46,673 nt of DNA from CAZDOD01 sp964506935 (GCA_964506935.1 CAZDOD010000001.1:1-46673); one strand, 5' to 3'; positions 25,294-34,870 are shown, numbered from the stretch's first letter. Program-made: numbers and translations. Notes: generated by a model from the sequence alone, not told the origin.

Positions 25294-27684
25294 ATGAAGG
25301 TTATAAAGTGGATTTTGTCGGTTTTTATAGTGCTCATAGTAGTACTCTTTATAGTCGTATACGGCTGGCTCAGGTCGACGCTGCCCGACTATGACGGCGA
25401 GATGACGGTCTCGGGAATAAATGGAGAAATTGAGATAATACGGGATTCATACGGTATGCCCCACATATACGCCGCGACAGATGAGGACGCCGCCTTCGCT
25501 CTTGGGTACTGCATGGCACAGGACAGGTTATTCCAGATGGATTTGACAAGGAGGGCCATCAGGGGGGAGCTTTCCGAGATTTTGGGAGAGTCTCTAGTGC
25601 CTGTCGATAAGCTTTTCAGAACTATAACCGCAGGGAAATCCGTTGAGGATTTAATGTCGATATATCCGCCGGAGATAATCTCCATCGTCGAGGCCTATGC
25701 CGCCGGTGTCAACTACTTCCTTGAAAATCATGACGGACCGCTTCCTGTAGAGTTTGCGATCCTCGGTTATGAGCCCGAACCGTGGGAGGCCTCAGACGGC
25801 ATCGCAACCCACTACTACATGGCGTGGGACCTGAACAGTGCCTTCGATAACGAAATGCTCAATGACAGCATTATAAAGAAGGTCGGGGAAAATCTGGGGA
25901 GTGAGCTCATGAGCGATTATCCCAAGGGCTACCCAAACATCATCCACGGGAGCGAGACCTCCTCCATAGAGGGGAATATTAAGTTTCTTGAGACCCTAAA
26001 TCTCGCCCGCAATGTCCTCAACACAGAGGGTGGAGGTGCGAGTAACAACTGGGTGATATCGGGTGGTAAGTCCGAGACGGGGGAGCCGCTGCTCGCAAAC
26101 GACCCGCACCTGGGGCACGGGGCACCCGGAATCTGGTACGAGGCACACATCTCGACCCCGTCAATGAACGTTTCGGGATCGGTGCTTTCCGGAATACCAT
26201 TCATTATAATAGGTGCAAACGATAACGTCGCATGGGGATTCACCAACGTGATGGTGGACGACGCCGATTTCTATATCGAGAAAATAAATCCCGATAACCC
26301 GAACCAGTACGAATACATGGGGCGCTGGGAAGATATGGAGGTAAGGGATGAGGTCATCAAGGTAAAGGGGGCCGACGATGTAACAACCCAGGTAAGGCTT
26401 ACTCGCCACGGCCCAATCATTGATGATGTCAACGAGTACGACGAACCCGAGGGATATGCCGTCTCGATGAGATGGACGGCATACGAGAGCCTCCAGGCGC
26501 TTGAGGCCTTCTCTATATTAAACAAGGCGAAGGATATCGACGACGTCGAGAGGGCTGTCGAATATTTCAAGTGCCCGGGCCAGAACTGGGTCTATGCAGA
26601 CGTCAATGGGAACATCGGCTACTGGGCGGCCGTCGGGATACCGATAAGGGTCGGATTTGACGGAAAAGTCCCCGTCCCGGGGTGGGACGGAAGGCACGAG
26701 TGGCAGGGGTATGTCCCGACAAAACTCCAGCCCCACATGAGAAACCCGAAGGAGGGGTGGATCGCCACGGCAAACAACAAACACGTCGGCGACGACTACC
26801 CATATGTAATCTCCCACTACTACGGCATGCCCGACCGTTATGTCAGGATAAAAGAGATGATAACCGAAAAGGATAAGCTCTCGATATCCGATTTTGAGAG
26901 GATGCAAGCCGATTTCTACGTAGTACTGGCCGAGGAGTGGGTCCCAATGATGGTAGAGGCGCTCAAAGATGCGGAACTTACCGACAAGGAGAAAGAGGCG
27001 CTGTCAGAGCTCGAGGCGTGGGATTATGTCGCAACCCCTGAGGGTGTGGCGCCCACAATCTTTCATGCCACGATCAACAACATGGTCGAAAATACATTCA
27101 AGAAGAGGCTCGGCGACGATCTATACATGCTCTACATCGATAACTACTATGTGACTTTCAATAGCATGAGGGATATGATCTCGCGCGGCGGATCGGAATG
27201 GTTTGACGATCCCGATACGCCCGAGGTCGAGGGTCTAGATAATGTCATCAAAAAGAGCTTTGTCGACGCCGTGGCATATCTCGACGACGAAATGGGCGGC
27301 AAGGTCAAAAACTGGGTATGGGGGGATCTCCACACCCTTACCCTTTACCACGCCTTCGGGAAGAAGTCGTCCCTAATGGGATTCTTCATGAACATCGGGC
27401 CGTACCCTATGGGAGGTAGCCTCGCCACTGTAAATCCACAGCCCTATAAACTAACAAATCCATGGGGTGGATATCACGGCGCATCGCTTCGCTACATCTT
27501 CGATATGGGCGACATGAAAAACTCGATTCGGGTGATCCCCGCGGGTATATCGGGAAACTTCATGAGCCCCCACTACGATGATCAGATCGATATGTGGCGC
27601 ACCGTGACGTACCGGCCGTTTGTCCTTGACAGAGAGAAAGTCGAAGAGGATACGCGGTATTTACTCAAAATGAGCCCAGAATAA
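25294..27684 (+). CDS. Penicillin acylase family (S45) amidohydrolase
   Basis: N-terminal-nucleophile hydrolase that is made as one chain and cuts itself into two subunits; family members cleave amide bonds of acyl-homoserine lactones, cephalosporins or related N-acyl compounds. Seen: an N-terminal membrane anchor or uncleaved signal (about residues 5-24), alpha-subunit motif RDSYGMPHIYA, and the autoprocessing site EGGGASNNWVISG in which Ser250 would become the new N-terminus of the beta subunit; the downstream GANDNVAWGFTN and RHGPIID motifs are typical. 796 residues. Probably periplasmic and membrane-tethered. A terminator follows immediately, so it is transcribed alone. Substrate unknown. 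Confidence 0.92.
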   Translation: MKVIKWILSVFIVLIVVLFIVVYGWLRSTLPDYDGEMTVSGINGEIEIIRDSYGMPHIYAATDEDAAFALGYCMAQDRLFQMDLTRRAIRGELSEILGESLVPVDKLFRTITAGKSVEDLMSIYPPEIISIVEAYAAGVNYFLENHDGPLPVEFAILGYEPEPWEASDGIATHYYMAWDLNSAFDNEMLNDSIIKKVGENLGSELMSDYPKGYPNIIHGSETSSIEGNIKFLETLNLARNVLNTEGGGASNNWVISGGKSETGEPLLANDPHLGHGAPGIWYEAHISTPSMNVSGSVLSGIPFIIIGANDNVAWGFTNVMVDDADFYIEKINPDNPNQYEYMGRWEDMEVRDEVIKVKGADDVTTQVRLTRHGPIIDDVNEYDEPEGYAVSMRWTAYESLQALEAFSILNKAKDIDDVERAVEYFKCPGQNWVYADVNGNIGYWAAVGIPIRVGFDGKVPVPGWDGRHEWQGYVPTKLQPHMRNPKEGWIATANNKHVGDDYPYVISHYYGMPDRYVRIKEMITEKDKLSISDFERMQADFYVVLAEEWVPMMVEALKDAELTDKEKEALSELEAWDYVATPEGVAPTIFHATINNMVENTFKKRLGDDLYMLYIDNYYVTFNSMRDMISRGGSEWFDDPDTPEVEGLDNVIKKSFVDAVAYLDDEMGGKVKNWVWGDLHTLTLYHAFGKKSSLMGFFMNIGPYPMGGSLATVNPQPYKLTNPWGGYHGASLRYIFDMGDMKNSIRVIPAGISGNFMSPHYDDQIDMWRTVTYRPFVLDREKVEEDTRYLLKMSPE

Positions 27685-27701
27685 GGATTGGCATCTTTTT
27701 T

Positions 27702-27743
27702 ACACCCCTCCTAATTGCGATTTTTTTTAGGAGGGGTGTTTTT
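27702..27743 (+). terminator. Rho-independent terminator after the penicillin acylase gene
   Basis: A perfect 13-base-pair stem (ACACCCCTCCTAA at 27702-27714 with TTAGGAGGGGTGT at 27727-27739), a 12-base loop containing an eight-T run, then four more T residues. It begins 17 bases after the stop codon. Confidence 0.9.
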
Positions 27744-27759
27744 ATCTCTATCATCTACT

Positions 27760-27788
27760 TTGACATGACGGGGAAAAGCATTTATGAT
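27760..27788 (+). promoter_or_regulatory. Sigma-70-type promoter, possibly giving a leaderless transcript
   Basis: TTGACA (27760-27765), 17-base spacer, TATGAT (27783-27788). The -10 box ends only 11 bases before the ATG at 27800, so transcription would start about 5 bases ahead of the start codon, and no Shine-Dalgarno is visible. Confidence 0.68.
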
Positions 27789-27799
27789 ATAGACTGTAT

Positions 27800-29377
27800 A
27801 TGCGTAAAAGACTCAAAATAGCGTTCATCGCACTACTTTCGGTTGTCGCGGCATGTGTCCTCATCTATATTATCTTTGTGCCCAAAAGGCCTGCTTTTGC
27901 GCCAAGAACTATAGAAGGTGTCTTCCCCGGCGGGGAGGCGGCCTATATAAAGACCTCCGGGATGGTCGATATCTGGGAATCCATAAAAGAGACCAACTAT
28001 TACAAGTCGGCGGGATATAAAAACCTCCTTAACCTCCCGCCGATCTTTGACATCATTAAGTTTCTGGAAGACAAGGATGAGATATATAAAAGGGGATCCA
28101 GTCCTGATATCCTGATGTATCTTCTCGGATATGAGTCGGCCCTCGGGATATATGTCAATGACGGGGTAGGGGCTAGTGATGGAGGGGGACGGCCGAACTA
28201 CCTCTTCGTCTCGATCGTCCATCCGAATTTCCTCCTTATGGAGCGTCTCTTCGCCTTTTTTGATGAGGGAAAGCATACAAGGGAGACGACCTATATGGGC
28301 CTTCCGACGGTAGAGGTCGATACGGACGAGACCGGAAAGATACAATATATTCTGGACGGCGATTTTCTGATTGTCTCCGATGACCCCGATATCTTCGAGC
28401 GGGCCGTCACGAGGTATATCCATGGAGAGCGAAGGCCCAAAGACGATACACTCCGCCTCTTGGGAAAAGGTGTCAAAAGTAACACGATTATATCAGGCTT
28501 CATCTATCCTGAAAAATTTGGTGGCGAAATAGGTCTCCCTTTTCCGTTCGGGGGTGAGATAAAAGAATATATCCCCGAAGAACTCGTCGCCTTTGCATTA
28601 GATTACGAAAAGGATGAGAGGTTACTCTCGCTTGAGGCTAGAGGAGGTCTAAAGCCGTTTCCGATTGATACGGGAAGAGCAAAAAAGTCAACTGGCGACC
28701 TAAAGGACGATGAGCTTGCCTTGATATACTACAAGGAGATTCCACTCATAACGCCACTGTTTGGAGATCTTATCGTCGAAGATAAAAATTCCAATCCGAG
28801 TTCCGAAGTCATTGAAAATGATTTTTTTGTCGGGCTTTTCTGTGATCAAGGAAAATCCGAGGACCCGGGGGTCTTTCTATTCGGGGCCTCTAATTCGGCA
28901 TTAAACGGTAATATTGAAAAAAATTTGTCGCTTGAAAAATACGATGTTGTTGAGGGGATAGAGGGGGGAAACACCATTTACTCTGCCGAGAGGGATGGTG
29001 TCGAGGAGTTCGCTTGGGCATATTTTATTAAAGGCGATACTATTTTTTTGATATTGGGGAAGGATTTTGAGTCAGTCGCAAATGCCCTAAACGATATACC
29101 GGAGACGGCGGTACATTACATGAAGAATGCAAAACCGGGGTTTTATATCGAGGCGTCACCAAAGAAGGTCTGGGACGAGGTTTCTACGTACCCCGAATAC
29201 TTCAATCGGGTATTCAATGATCTTATCCTCCCCCACACACAACCTGAAGGCGCTCCTTGGGATCTTCAATTTATCGAGGGGCTATATCCGATAAAATCGC
29301 TATCGGCTTCTGCCAAGATCGATAGGGGCGAGGCAGCCCTTACGATCACAATGAAGATTGAAGATAAAGTTCAATAA
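27800..29377 (+). CDS. Membrane-anchored protein of unknown function
   Basis: I do not recognise the family with confidence; the general layout recalls DUF3352-type surface proteins. Seen: a basic start, a hydrophobic helix at about 6-28 that contains a lipobox-like VAAC (Cys19) but continues hydrophobic beyond it, so anchor rather than lipoprotein is favoured; then ~490 mostly soluble residues with an early VFPGGEAAYIKTSG segment, repeated TYMGLPTVEVDTDE-like strands and no cysteine or metal motif. Expected on the periplasmic side. Lies between a strong terminator and a polytopic membrane protein gene 40 bases downstream. 525 residues. Confidence 0.7.
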   Translation: MRKRLKIAFIALLSVVAACVLIYIIFVPKRPAFAPRTIEGVFPGGEAAYIKTSGMVDIWESIKETNYYKSAGYKNLLNLPPIFDIIKFLEDKDEIYKRGSSPDILMYLLGYESALGIYVNDGVGASDGGGRPNYLFVSIVHPNFLLMERLFAFFDEGKHTRETTYMGLPTVEVDTDETGKIQYILDGDFLIVSDDPDIFERAVTRYIHGERRPKDDTLRLLGKGVKSNTIISGFIYPEKFGGEIGLPFPFGGEIKEYIPEELVAFALDYEKDERLLSLEARGGLKPFPIDTGRAKKSTGDLKDDELALIYYKEIPLITPLFGDLIVEDKNSNPSSEVIENDFFVGLFCDQGKSEDPGVFLFGASNSALNGNIEKNLSLEKYDVVEGIEGGNTIYSAERDGVEEFAWAYFIKGDTIFLILGKDFESVANALNDIPETAVHYMKNAKPGFYIEASPKKVWDEVSTYPEYFNRVFNDLILPHTQPEGAPWDLQFIEGLYPIKSLSASAKIDRGEAALTITMKIEDKVQ

Positions 29378-29417
29378 AGTTTTGTCAATTTTATAGTTTT
29401 ATAGGTAAAAAAATCAG

Positions 29418-30377
29418 ATGGCTAAAAAAACTGTAGCAAAGAAAGGCTCAACGAAAAAAGGAACGAGGAGGGTCCGAAAAGACCCGGCCGTGAGGTACAT
29501 CTTCGTTTTGGGCGGGGTCGTTCTGGCACTCGGTCTGATATCGCTTTTTTTCGATCTTCTGGGGAAGTGGTTTTTCACATCGATCATCTTGACCGTGCTT
29601 TCTCTGGGGGGATTTATATGGGGAAACCGCCTCTACGACTCTGGAGACGGGCCGTCCCCGGCCTTCGGGGGTGTTGTGATATTCGTAAGTGCGGTTCTCC
29701 TCGGACTTGATATCGTGAGCATAAATAAGATGCTCTCAGAACCGCTCCCTACGGCATCCTACATACTGTTTATCGCCACGGCCCTCTATTTCACCCTAGC
29801 GTATATATATGACAACCATCTGATTTTGATCCTCGCCCTTATCTCGCTATTTGGATATCTCGCCTACGTTGGAGGTGGTTTTTGGGGATGGCTCCCCTTC
29901 TTCAAGGGGGGGGTGAACTCCCATATATACATCGCCGTGGCATCCCCCTTTGTGATCCTGATGGGCCTTCTCCATGAGAGGTTCATAGATCGCTTGGGCA
30001 AAAAAATCGCCGATTTTGAGTTTTTCAGCCGCACATACTATTTCATCGGTTTTCTGTTTCTCAACACATCTCTTTGGATGCTCTCGCTTTTTGGCAGGAA
30101 TCCGAAGCTCTGGAACAATCCCCCATCCCAATCGAGGGAGGAGCTCGTCTTCACGATACTCTTCTTTGTTGCCAATATCGCAACGGTTGTCTTCGGCGGG
30201 GTGAAGAGGGACAGGACCTTTATCACCTTCGGTGCGATATTTTTGACGATCAATATCTTTACACGCTTTTCCGATGTCTTCTTCAAGGACCTTGGGAGCT
30301 CGGCGACATTTATCATTGCGGGCGGGATACTCATAGCACTGGGCCTTATTCTGGAGAAGATGCTCAGAAAGAAATAG
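29418..30377 (+). CDS. Polytopic membrane protein (DUF2157-like)
   Basis: Integral membrane protein with about ten predicted helices starting at residue 28, after a strongly basic lysine-rich cytoplasmic tail (first 25 residues). The pattern of short evenly spaced helices, with GGGFWGWLPFF in the middle and a final GGILIALGLILEKMLRKK, resembles DUF2157-type proteins; there is no catalytic motif I can name. 319 residues. Probably co-transcribed with the anchored protein upstream. It converges on the lyxose isomerase gene, with a 93-base gap holding no clear terminator. Confidence 0.68.
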   Translation: MAKKTVAKKGSTKKGTRRVRKDPAVRYIFVLGGVVLALGLISLFFDLLGKWFFTSIILTVLSLGGFIWGNRLYDSGDGPSPAFGGVVIFVSAVLLGLDIVSINKMLSEPLPTASYILFIATALYFTLAYIYDNHLILILALISLFGYLAYVGGGFWGWLPFFKGGVNSHIYIAVASPFVILMGLLHERFIDRLGKKIADFEFFSRTYYFIGFLFLNTSLWMLSLFGRNPKLWNNPPSQSREELVFTILFFVANIATVVFGGVKRDRTFITFGAIFLTINIFTRFSDVFFKDLGSSATFIIAGGILIALGLILEKMLRKK

Positions 30378-30470
30378 AGTTATCTGGGGTTATCTCTCGG
30401 TTCGACTAGGGCGGGATTTATAAGATACAGAAAAACCACCGATTCGATAAGGTCGGCAAAATTCCTTTAT

Positions 30471-31154
30471 CTATTTTAGGAATTTATATAGTTCGAAGGC
30501 CAATAGATATAGAGGATCTTCGTCTTGATCTATCTCGGAAAAGCGGGGGATCTCCTGATAGAAGTAGTTATCCGAAACATCGTCGTTGACCCTTGACACC
30601 TCGCCACACAGGACGTCTTTCCCCTCGGCCCAAAAAGAGTGGTAGAGGTGTGAGGGGATCGTGAGGCTCTCGCCGGGCGTTAGCTTTATGACCTCTCCAG
30701 GACGGCACTTTTGGACACTTCCATCCCTTGAAACGGAAAAATCGTCTGATGAATAAGACCTCCCGTCGCTATCCGCCACATAAAGCTCAAAACACAGCGT
30801 CCCACCGGATCTATTTATGATATCTTCCATCTTCGACTTGTGGTAGTGGGAGGGGCAGGTCTGATCGTGCCTCAGATGGATCACCTTTTCGCAGTAGTCC
30901 TTGCCCCCGGTTTCTCTCTTTTTCGGGTCTCCGTTTCTTAGGGTAAAGAGCAAAAGCCCCGTTTTTTTAAAATCACCTAGTCCGAAGTCGGTGATGTCCC
31001 AGCCCAGCCCCACCTCGATGACCTCCCTTAGTTCATCTGCCCTCTTTTTCCACTCATCGGGCCTTATCCATGCGAATGGGGGGAGGTGAAAATTCTCCCC
31101 CCTGAAAAATTCTATGCTCTCTTCTATGATTCGGTTTATCTCGGAGCGCTTCAA
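30471..31154 (-). CDS. D-lyxose (D-lyxose/D-mannose) ketol-isomerase
   Basis: Cupin-fold, metal-dependent sugar isomerase converting D-lyxose to D-xylulose (and D-mannose to D-fructose in some members). Seen: FHLPPFAWIRPDEW, LGWDITDFGLGDFKKTGLLLFTLRNG, the metal site HYHKSKMEDIINR, TPGESLTIPSHLYHSFW and EVSRVNDD, an end-to-end match to the family. The open frame continues 78 codons upstream, but family length (about 227) and a GGTG six bases upstream point to a TTG start at 31152-31154. No other pentose gene is nearby. Confidence 0.9.
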   Translation of the reverse strand: MKRSEINRIIEESIEFFRGENFHLPPFAWIRPDEWKKRADELREVIEVGLGWDITDFGLGDFKKTGLLLFTLRNGDPKKRETGGKDYCEKVIHLRHDQTCPSHYHKSKMEDIINRSGGTLCFELYVADSDGRSYSSDDFSVSRDGSVQKCRPGEVIKLTPGESLTIPSHLYHSFWAEGKDVLCGEVSRVNDDVSDNYFYQEIPRFSEIDQDEDPLYLLAFELYKFLK

Positions 31155-31222
31155 AATATCACCATTTTTATTCGAGGGCGATTGCTCCCCCACACAAAAT
31201 ATCCCGAAAGAGACATCAAGGC

Positions 31223-31954
31223 TCAATATTTTTCGACGTCTTTTAAGACCCGTGCGAGATTTTCCGCCCAGACGGTGTAGCGATCCATCTCCTCGGGCTT
31301 TTTCATCATCGGCTGGATATCTATCCCGAAACCCGATGGTGATAGGGCGATATTCACAGGGTTCTTTCCGGGGTATGTCATCAGGCATGACATCACACCG
31401 GGGGACAGGACGATCCTTTTGGCCCCTTCCTCGTCCTCGGTAAATACGTTATAGATCTTTGCGAAGTCGGGGAAGGCTTCTTTAATATCTAGGATGGTGA
31501 TGTTGCGTGCGCCGAATACGCGCTTCAGGATAAACTCGACCATCTTTTTGCCGAATTCCCCCCCTATAGGGACCCTGGGGGCGATAAAGGTTCGGCCGCT
31601 TGCCGGAAGCTCCATAAAGACGGTTATGAAGTGGTGGGCGTTGCCGGAAGTCGAACTTGATGAGGATGTCTGCTGTGGTTGCGGAAGTTGAGTATAGAAG
31701 TATGCCTCGCCGACCGAAAGCGGGAGCCGGACGATATCTTTATACCTCCCACCCGAAGGCACACCCAGTTTTTCTGTCAACTTGGTCTCGAGATCGCTTC
31801 CCGCATCATCGGGGAGGATGATGAGTCCTCGTGATTGGACAAACGAAGAGAAGGCCCTCTTCGATCTCTTCGAGAGATAAAAGACGAGATACAGGGCGAA
31901 AAGGAAGATGACCAGTGCGGCGATGAAAATAATCGATGGATTTAAATCTGCCAA
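31223..31954 (-). CDS. Single-pass membrane protein of unknown function
   Basis: Not recognised. Seen: one N-terminal helix (about residues 6-27), a basic stop-transfer stretch (LSKRSKRAF), then ~200 soluble residues facing the cytoplasm, with a Gln/Ser-rich linker near 95 (PQPQQTSSSSSTSG). No cysteine motif. The best start is a TTG at 31952-31954, 9 bases after GGAGG; a GTG at 31961-31963 abuts that Shine-Dalgarno and cannot use it. Gap of 68 bases to the lyxose isomerase gene; the 121-base gap upstream of it shows no clear promoter. Confidence 0.65.
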   Translation of the reverse strand: MADLNPSIIFIAALVIFLFALYLVFYLSKRSKRAFSSFVQSRGLIILPDDAGSDLETKLTEKLGVPSGGRYKDIVRLPLSVGEAYFYTQLPQPQQTSSSSSTSGNAHHFITVFMELPASGRTFIAPRVPIGGEFGKKMVEFILKRVFGARNITILDIKEAFPDFAKIYNVFTEDEEGAKRIVLSPGVMSCLMTYPGKNPVNIALSPSGFGIDIQPMMKKPEEMDRYTVWAENLARVLKDVEKY

Positions 31955-32075
31955 AATAAACACCCTCCGACTTTTTTGAGTTTTTTTGAATATCTAATTA
32001 AAAATCGACGAGCACAGATTCACTTTGGATTTTCGGGCACCTGACACCGATACATCTCCCCCCTGAAAACCTTTT

Positions 32076-32930
32076 TTACTTTGCCACCTCGGCCCAGGCG
32101 TCCTTTATAACGACATCGCCCCGGTCGACCACGGATTCGAGCCCCACGATCATGGAATTTCCCTTGTCCTCTTTGAGCCAGCCCGTGGTGGTCACGGTAT
32201 CGCCGGGGAGGACGTTTCTGGAAAACCTGACCTTCAGCTTCTTGAGCTTATTCGGGTCGCCGCCGTTGACGTTATCGACGACCGACTTCTGGACGAATGC
32301 CATTGTGCAGAGGCCCTGGAGGATTATTCCGGGAAGTCCCACCTTTACCGCGAAGTCGGGATCTATGTGGATGAGGTTGTGGTCGCCGGAGGGCTCGGCA
32401 TAGATATATGTCTGGCCCTTCTTTACCTTCATGTCCTCGGTAAAGAGGATCTTTCCCCTGTCGTCTTTTTCTTCTTCGGTTTTTTTCTTCTTGGGGGCCT
32501 CGGGATTTCGCTCGAAGAGGCCTATGACCTGGCTCACCACGAGGTCTCCCTTCTCGTCAACTGAATCAATCTTTACCTCAAGGAGCTCACCCGTCCCCTT
32601 GTCGATGATGTCCTTTACAGTCGACGTGATTTTGAGCTTCGTATCCGGGATCAGGGGCTTTTCCCATTCAAAGAGGTGTTCGCCGTGGACGACATAGGCC
32701 CAGTTGATTCCGAGATCCGGGTCCTGAACTGCCTGCATGACACCTTTGCCGCCGATATCCTTGCTCACCGCATAGAGCGGCGGGGCCACGATGCCGCCGG
32801 GCCTGGCTCCATCGATATATGCCTCGTTCGGGTCGTTTGTGGCAAGTGCGTAAAACAACGCCTCCCTTTTGACCACCTCTCCTTCCGTCGGTCCATATTT
32901 CTTTCCGATCAGGTCTCGATTCATCGCCAT
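32076..32930 (-). CDS. MaoC-like double-hotdog (R)-specific hydratase/dehydratase
   Basis: Enoyl-CoA hydratase 2 or beta-hydroxyacyl-ACP dehydratase-type protein. Seen: an N-terminal hotdog with NRDLIGKKYGPTE and TNDPNEAYID (FAS1-like dehydratase half), a charged linker (about 147-158, PKKKKTEEEKDD), and a C-terminal MaoC domain with the hydratase motif SGDHNLIHIDPDFA (Asp183, His188) and LQGLCTMA. 284 residues. ATG chosen with GGAG 7 bases upstream; a second Met follows two codons later. It stands alone behind its own weak promoter, so the pathway (fatty acid, polyhydroxyalkanoate or other acyl-CoA) cannot be assigned. Confidence 0.88.
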   Translation of the reverse strand: MAMNRDLIGKKYGPTEGEVVKREALFYALATNDPNEAYIDGARPGGIVAPPLYAVSKDIGGKGVMQAVQDPDLGINWAYVVHGEHLFEWEKPLIPDTKLKITSTVKDIIDKGTGELLEVKIDSVDEKGDLVVSQVIGLFERNPEAPKKKKTEEEKDDRGKILFTEDMKVKKGQTYIYAEPSGDHNLIHIDPDFAVKVGLPGIILQGLCTMAFVQKSVVDNVNGGDPNKLKKLKVRFSRNVLPGDTVTTTGWLKEDKGNSMIVGLESVVDRGDVVIKDAWAEVAK

Positions 32931-32978
32931 AATACCACTCCTTTTATTTTCCTATATGTAATTAATACTCCGCCATAA

Positions 32979-33007
32979 AATTTATCAAATATCGATTTGT
33001 GTGTCAA
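32979..33007 (-). promoter_or_regulatory. Probable sigma-70 promoter of the MaoC gene
   Basis: Minus strand TTGACA (33002-33007), 17-base spacer, TAAATT (32979-32984, four of six). It overlaps the stop codon of the alpha/beta hydrolase gene by a few bases and gives a leader of about 40 bases. Confidence 0.5.
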
Positions 33008-34704
33008 GGAGAAGGGAGATTATCCTCGTTTGTCCCAAGCTGTGATTTGAGCCAATTGAGGATGTCGCCTGTGACTCTATGGTCGATCTCGATCGATGAG
33101 GCCCCTTTTTTCTCCCCCTCCGGTTCGGCCGCCCCGAGATTGTGGCCGAGGTCGGGATATGTTATGAGGGTAACGTCGATGGTTCCCGATTCATTTAAAA
33201 TATCGAATATCAGCTTTGCATTGTAATCCCCAACGACGAAGTCTCTTTCGCCATGGAGTATGAGGACGGGGATAGATATATCATCGATGTAGTCTTGTGG
33301 GTCCAATTTCGCGTGTCCCCTAAAGTGTCCGAGATAAATCTCTCTCGATGGGCCTTCGCATCCGGAGAAAAGATAGGTGTCTTCCGGGTTCTTTTCTATT
33401 TCGGAAAACATCTCCTCATATGCCTTTACATATTCTTTCTTTTCTTTTAGGCCGAGCGGCAGGTTTTTCGCACCGACCATTGCATCATGGATGAAGATCT
33501 CGGATATCTTATCTCCCGGTGAAGACAGGAGGACGAGCCTTTTTACTTCGCTGTTTCTTGCGGCGGTGATGATCGACAAAAGCCCTCCCTCGCTGTGCCC
33601 TAGGAGGACTAGACGTTCGGGATCGGAGCCAGCTATTTCCAGTGCCTGTTCAATTGCGGCATTTATATCCTCGAGGAGGAGACCGGGCGTCCTGTCGTAG
33701 TAGCTCCCGCCGCTGTCACCACAACCGCGCTTGTCCCACATAAATGATGCGATGCCGATTTCTGAGAGTCGTTCGGCGAGCTCGGAATATATCCCCATGT
33801 AGCTCCACCTGTGGGGGCCGATGCCGGCTACCATGACCACGACGGGAAATTTATCAGCGGAAGCGACGTTTCCGTCTATATCCTGTGGCAGAAAATAGAC
33901 TCCGTTGAGCCTCGTCCCATTTCCGCCGAAGAATTCCACTTTTTTTATTTCTGATTTTTCCGGGACATCCCGAAAGAGTCTTGATGGGATATCGGGCGTT
34001 TCATCCGCGAGGACATAGAGGGTACGTGTGTTTGGAAACCAGATTCTCACGGGATAGTCGCTCCCCTTTTTCCCGTAGATTGTTGCGTCAATGAAAAAAT
34101 CTTTCGACTTTTCCCCGGAGATGTCAATCTCTATCTCCCCGTCGTTCTCATCTACATTGATATCTACCCCCTCACAAAAAAGATAGGGCGATAGCGTCGT
34201 GACGAGGGCTAAAATGTCGTCCGTGTCACCGAGGTTAACTCTTCTTGCGACCTCAATCATCGCCGAGACCTCTTCTGGAAAGATGATTATGTCGGGGATG
34301 TCTTCGATCTCCCCGAATTTTTTAAAACCGATTGCCGAGTCGTAGATGAAGGCGTAACTGTCACCCCCGCAATCTGAGAGATCATCGACAATAAACGATT
34401 CAAAGTATCTGTCTTCGGGATTCATCACGAGGCTCTTCGCCTCAAAGCTGCAGGTATCGAGTTTTTCTCCATCGTAGATGATATCGCAAAAGATCTCTTT
34501 TGGGTTTATCGCAAATGGGAAAAATGATTTGGAGGATATCTTCTCACCTCCGGAAAAGGTTGATATTTCTACCTCCTCGTAACCGACGATATTTCCACCG
34601 CGATAGATTTCATAGGTCTCAGAGAGTGAATTTCCGGGACGGTAAAAAACCGAGACCGAGATTACAAGGATTGCGATCAAACAGAGATAAAAATTTCGTT
34701 TCAC
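33004..34704 (-). CDS. Secreted alpha/beta hydrolase with a long N-terminal domain
   Basis: Esterase- or peptidase-like alpha/beta hydrolase. Seen: a signal peptide or anchor (about 1-22), an uncharacterised beta-rich N-terminal domain (about 28-245, with the EIYRGGNIVGYEEVEI opening seen in DUF3108-like domains), then the hydrolase core (about 260-555) with oxyanion VAGIGPHRW, nucleophile GHSEGG (Ser371), acid in ILHGERD (Asp488) and base in DLGHNLG (His521). 566 residues. Start is GTG at 34702-34704 preceded by AAGGTGA. Substrate unknown; location probably periplasm. Confidence 0.82.
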   Translation of the reverse strand: MKRNFYLCLIAILVISVSVFYRPGNSLSETYEIYRGGNIVGYEEVEISTFSGGEKISSKSFFPFAINPKEIFCDIIYDGEKLDTCSFEAKSLVMNPEDRYFESFIVDDLSDCGGDSYAFIYDSAIGFKKFGEIEDIPDIIIFPEEVSAMIEVARRVNLGDTDDILALVTTLSPYLFCEGVDINVDENDGEIEIDISGEKSKDFFIDATIYGKKGSDYPVRIWFPNTRTLYVLADETPDIPSRLFRDVPEKSEIKKVEFFGGNGTRLNGVYFLPQDIDGNVASADKFPVVVMVAGIGPHRWSYMGIYSELAERLSEIGIASFMWDKRGCGDSGGSYYDRTPGLLLEDINAAIEQALEIAGSDPERLVLLGHSEGGLLSIITAARNSEVKRLVLLSSPGDKISEIFIHDAMVGAKNLPLGLKEKKEYVKAYEEMFSEIEKNPEDTYLFSGCEGPSREIYLGHFRGHAKLDPQDYIDDISIPVLILHGERDFVVGDYNAKLIFDILNESGTIDVTLITYPDLGHNLGAAEPEGEKKGASSIEIDHRVTGDILNWLKSQLGTNEDNLPSP

Positions 34705-34803
34705 CTTTTCACCTTAAATATCTCATGTGATAATTAATATTAGCATCCAACTTTATCGGTAAAAAGTCAAGGATTCTCGGCTCCAACCGATTTTTTTGTG
34801 AAA

Positions 34804-34832
34804 TTGACATAGATTTTGCGCTGTGTTAATCT
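34804..34832 (+). promoter_or_regulatory. Possible promoter of the small lipoprotein gene
   Basis: A consensus TTGACA (34804-34809) is followed after 17 bases by TAATCT (34827-34832, three of six). The -35 is strong, the -10 weak; predicted start near 34839. The other direction of this 166-base divergent region, toward the hydrolase, has only a poor match (TAATAT with TG upstream). Confidence 0.4.
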
Positions 34833-34870
34833 GGATCCTAGAGTTTCATCCAATAGAGGAGGTGTTTTCT

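Noticed and set aside
31155..31388. Upstream extension of the lyxose isomerase frame
   Set aside because: Low-complexity, unlike the family, and overlapping the next gene; a TTG start gives the family length.
34735..34765. Promoter for the secreted hydrolase gene (TTGACT and TAATAT)
   Set aside because: The spacing is 22 bases, too long for a sigma-70 promoter; only a weak extended -10 remains.
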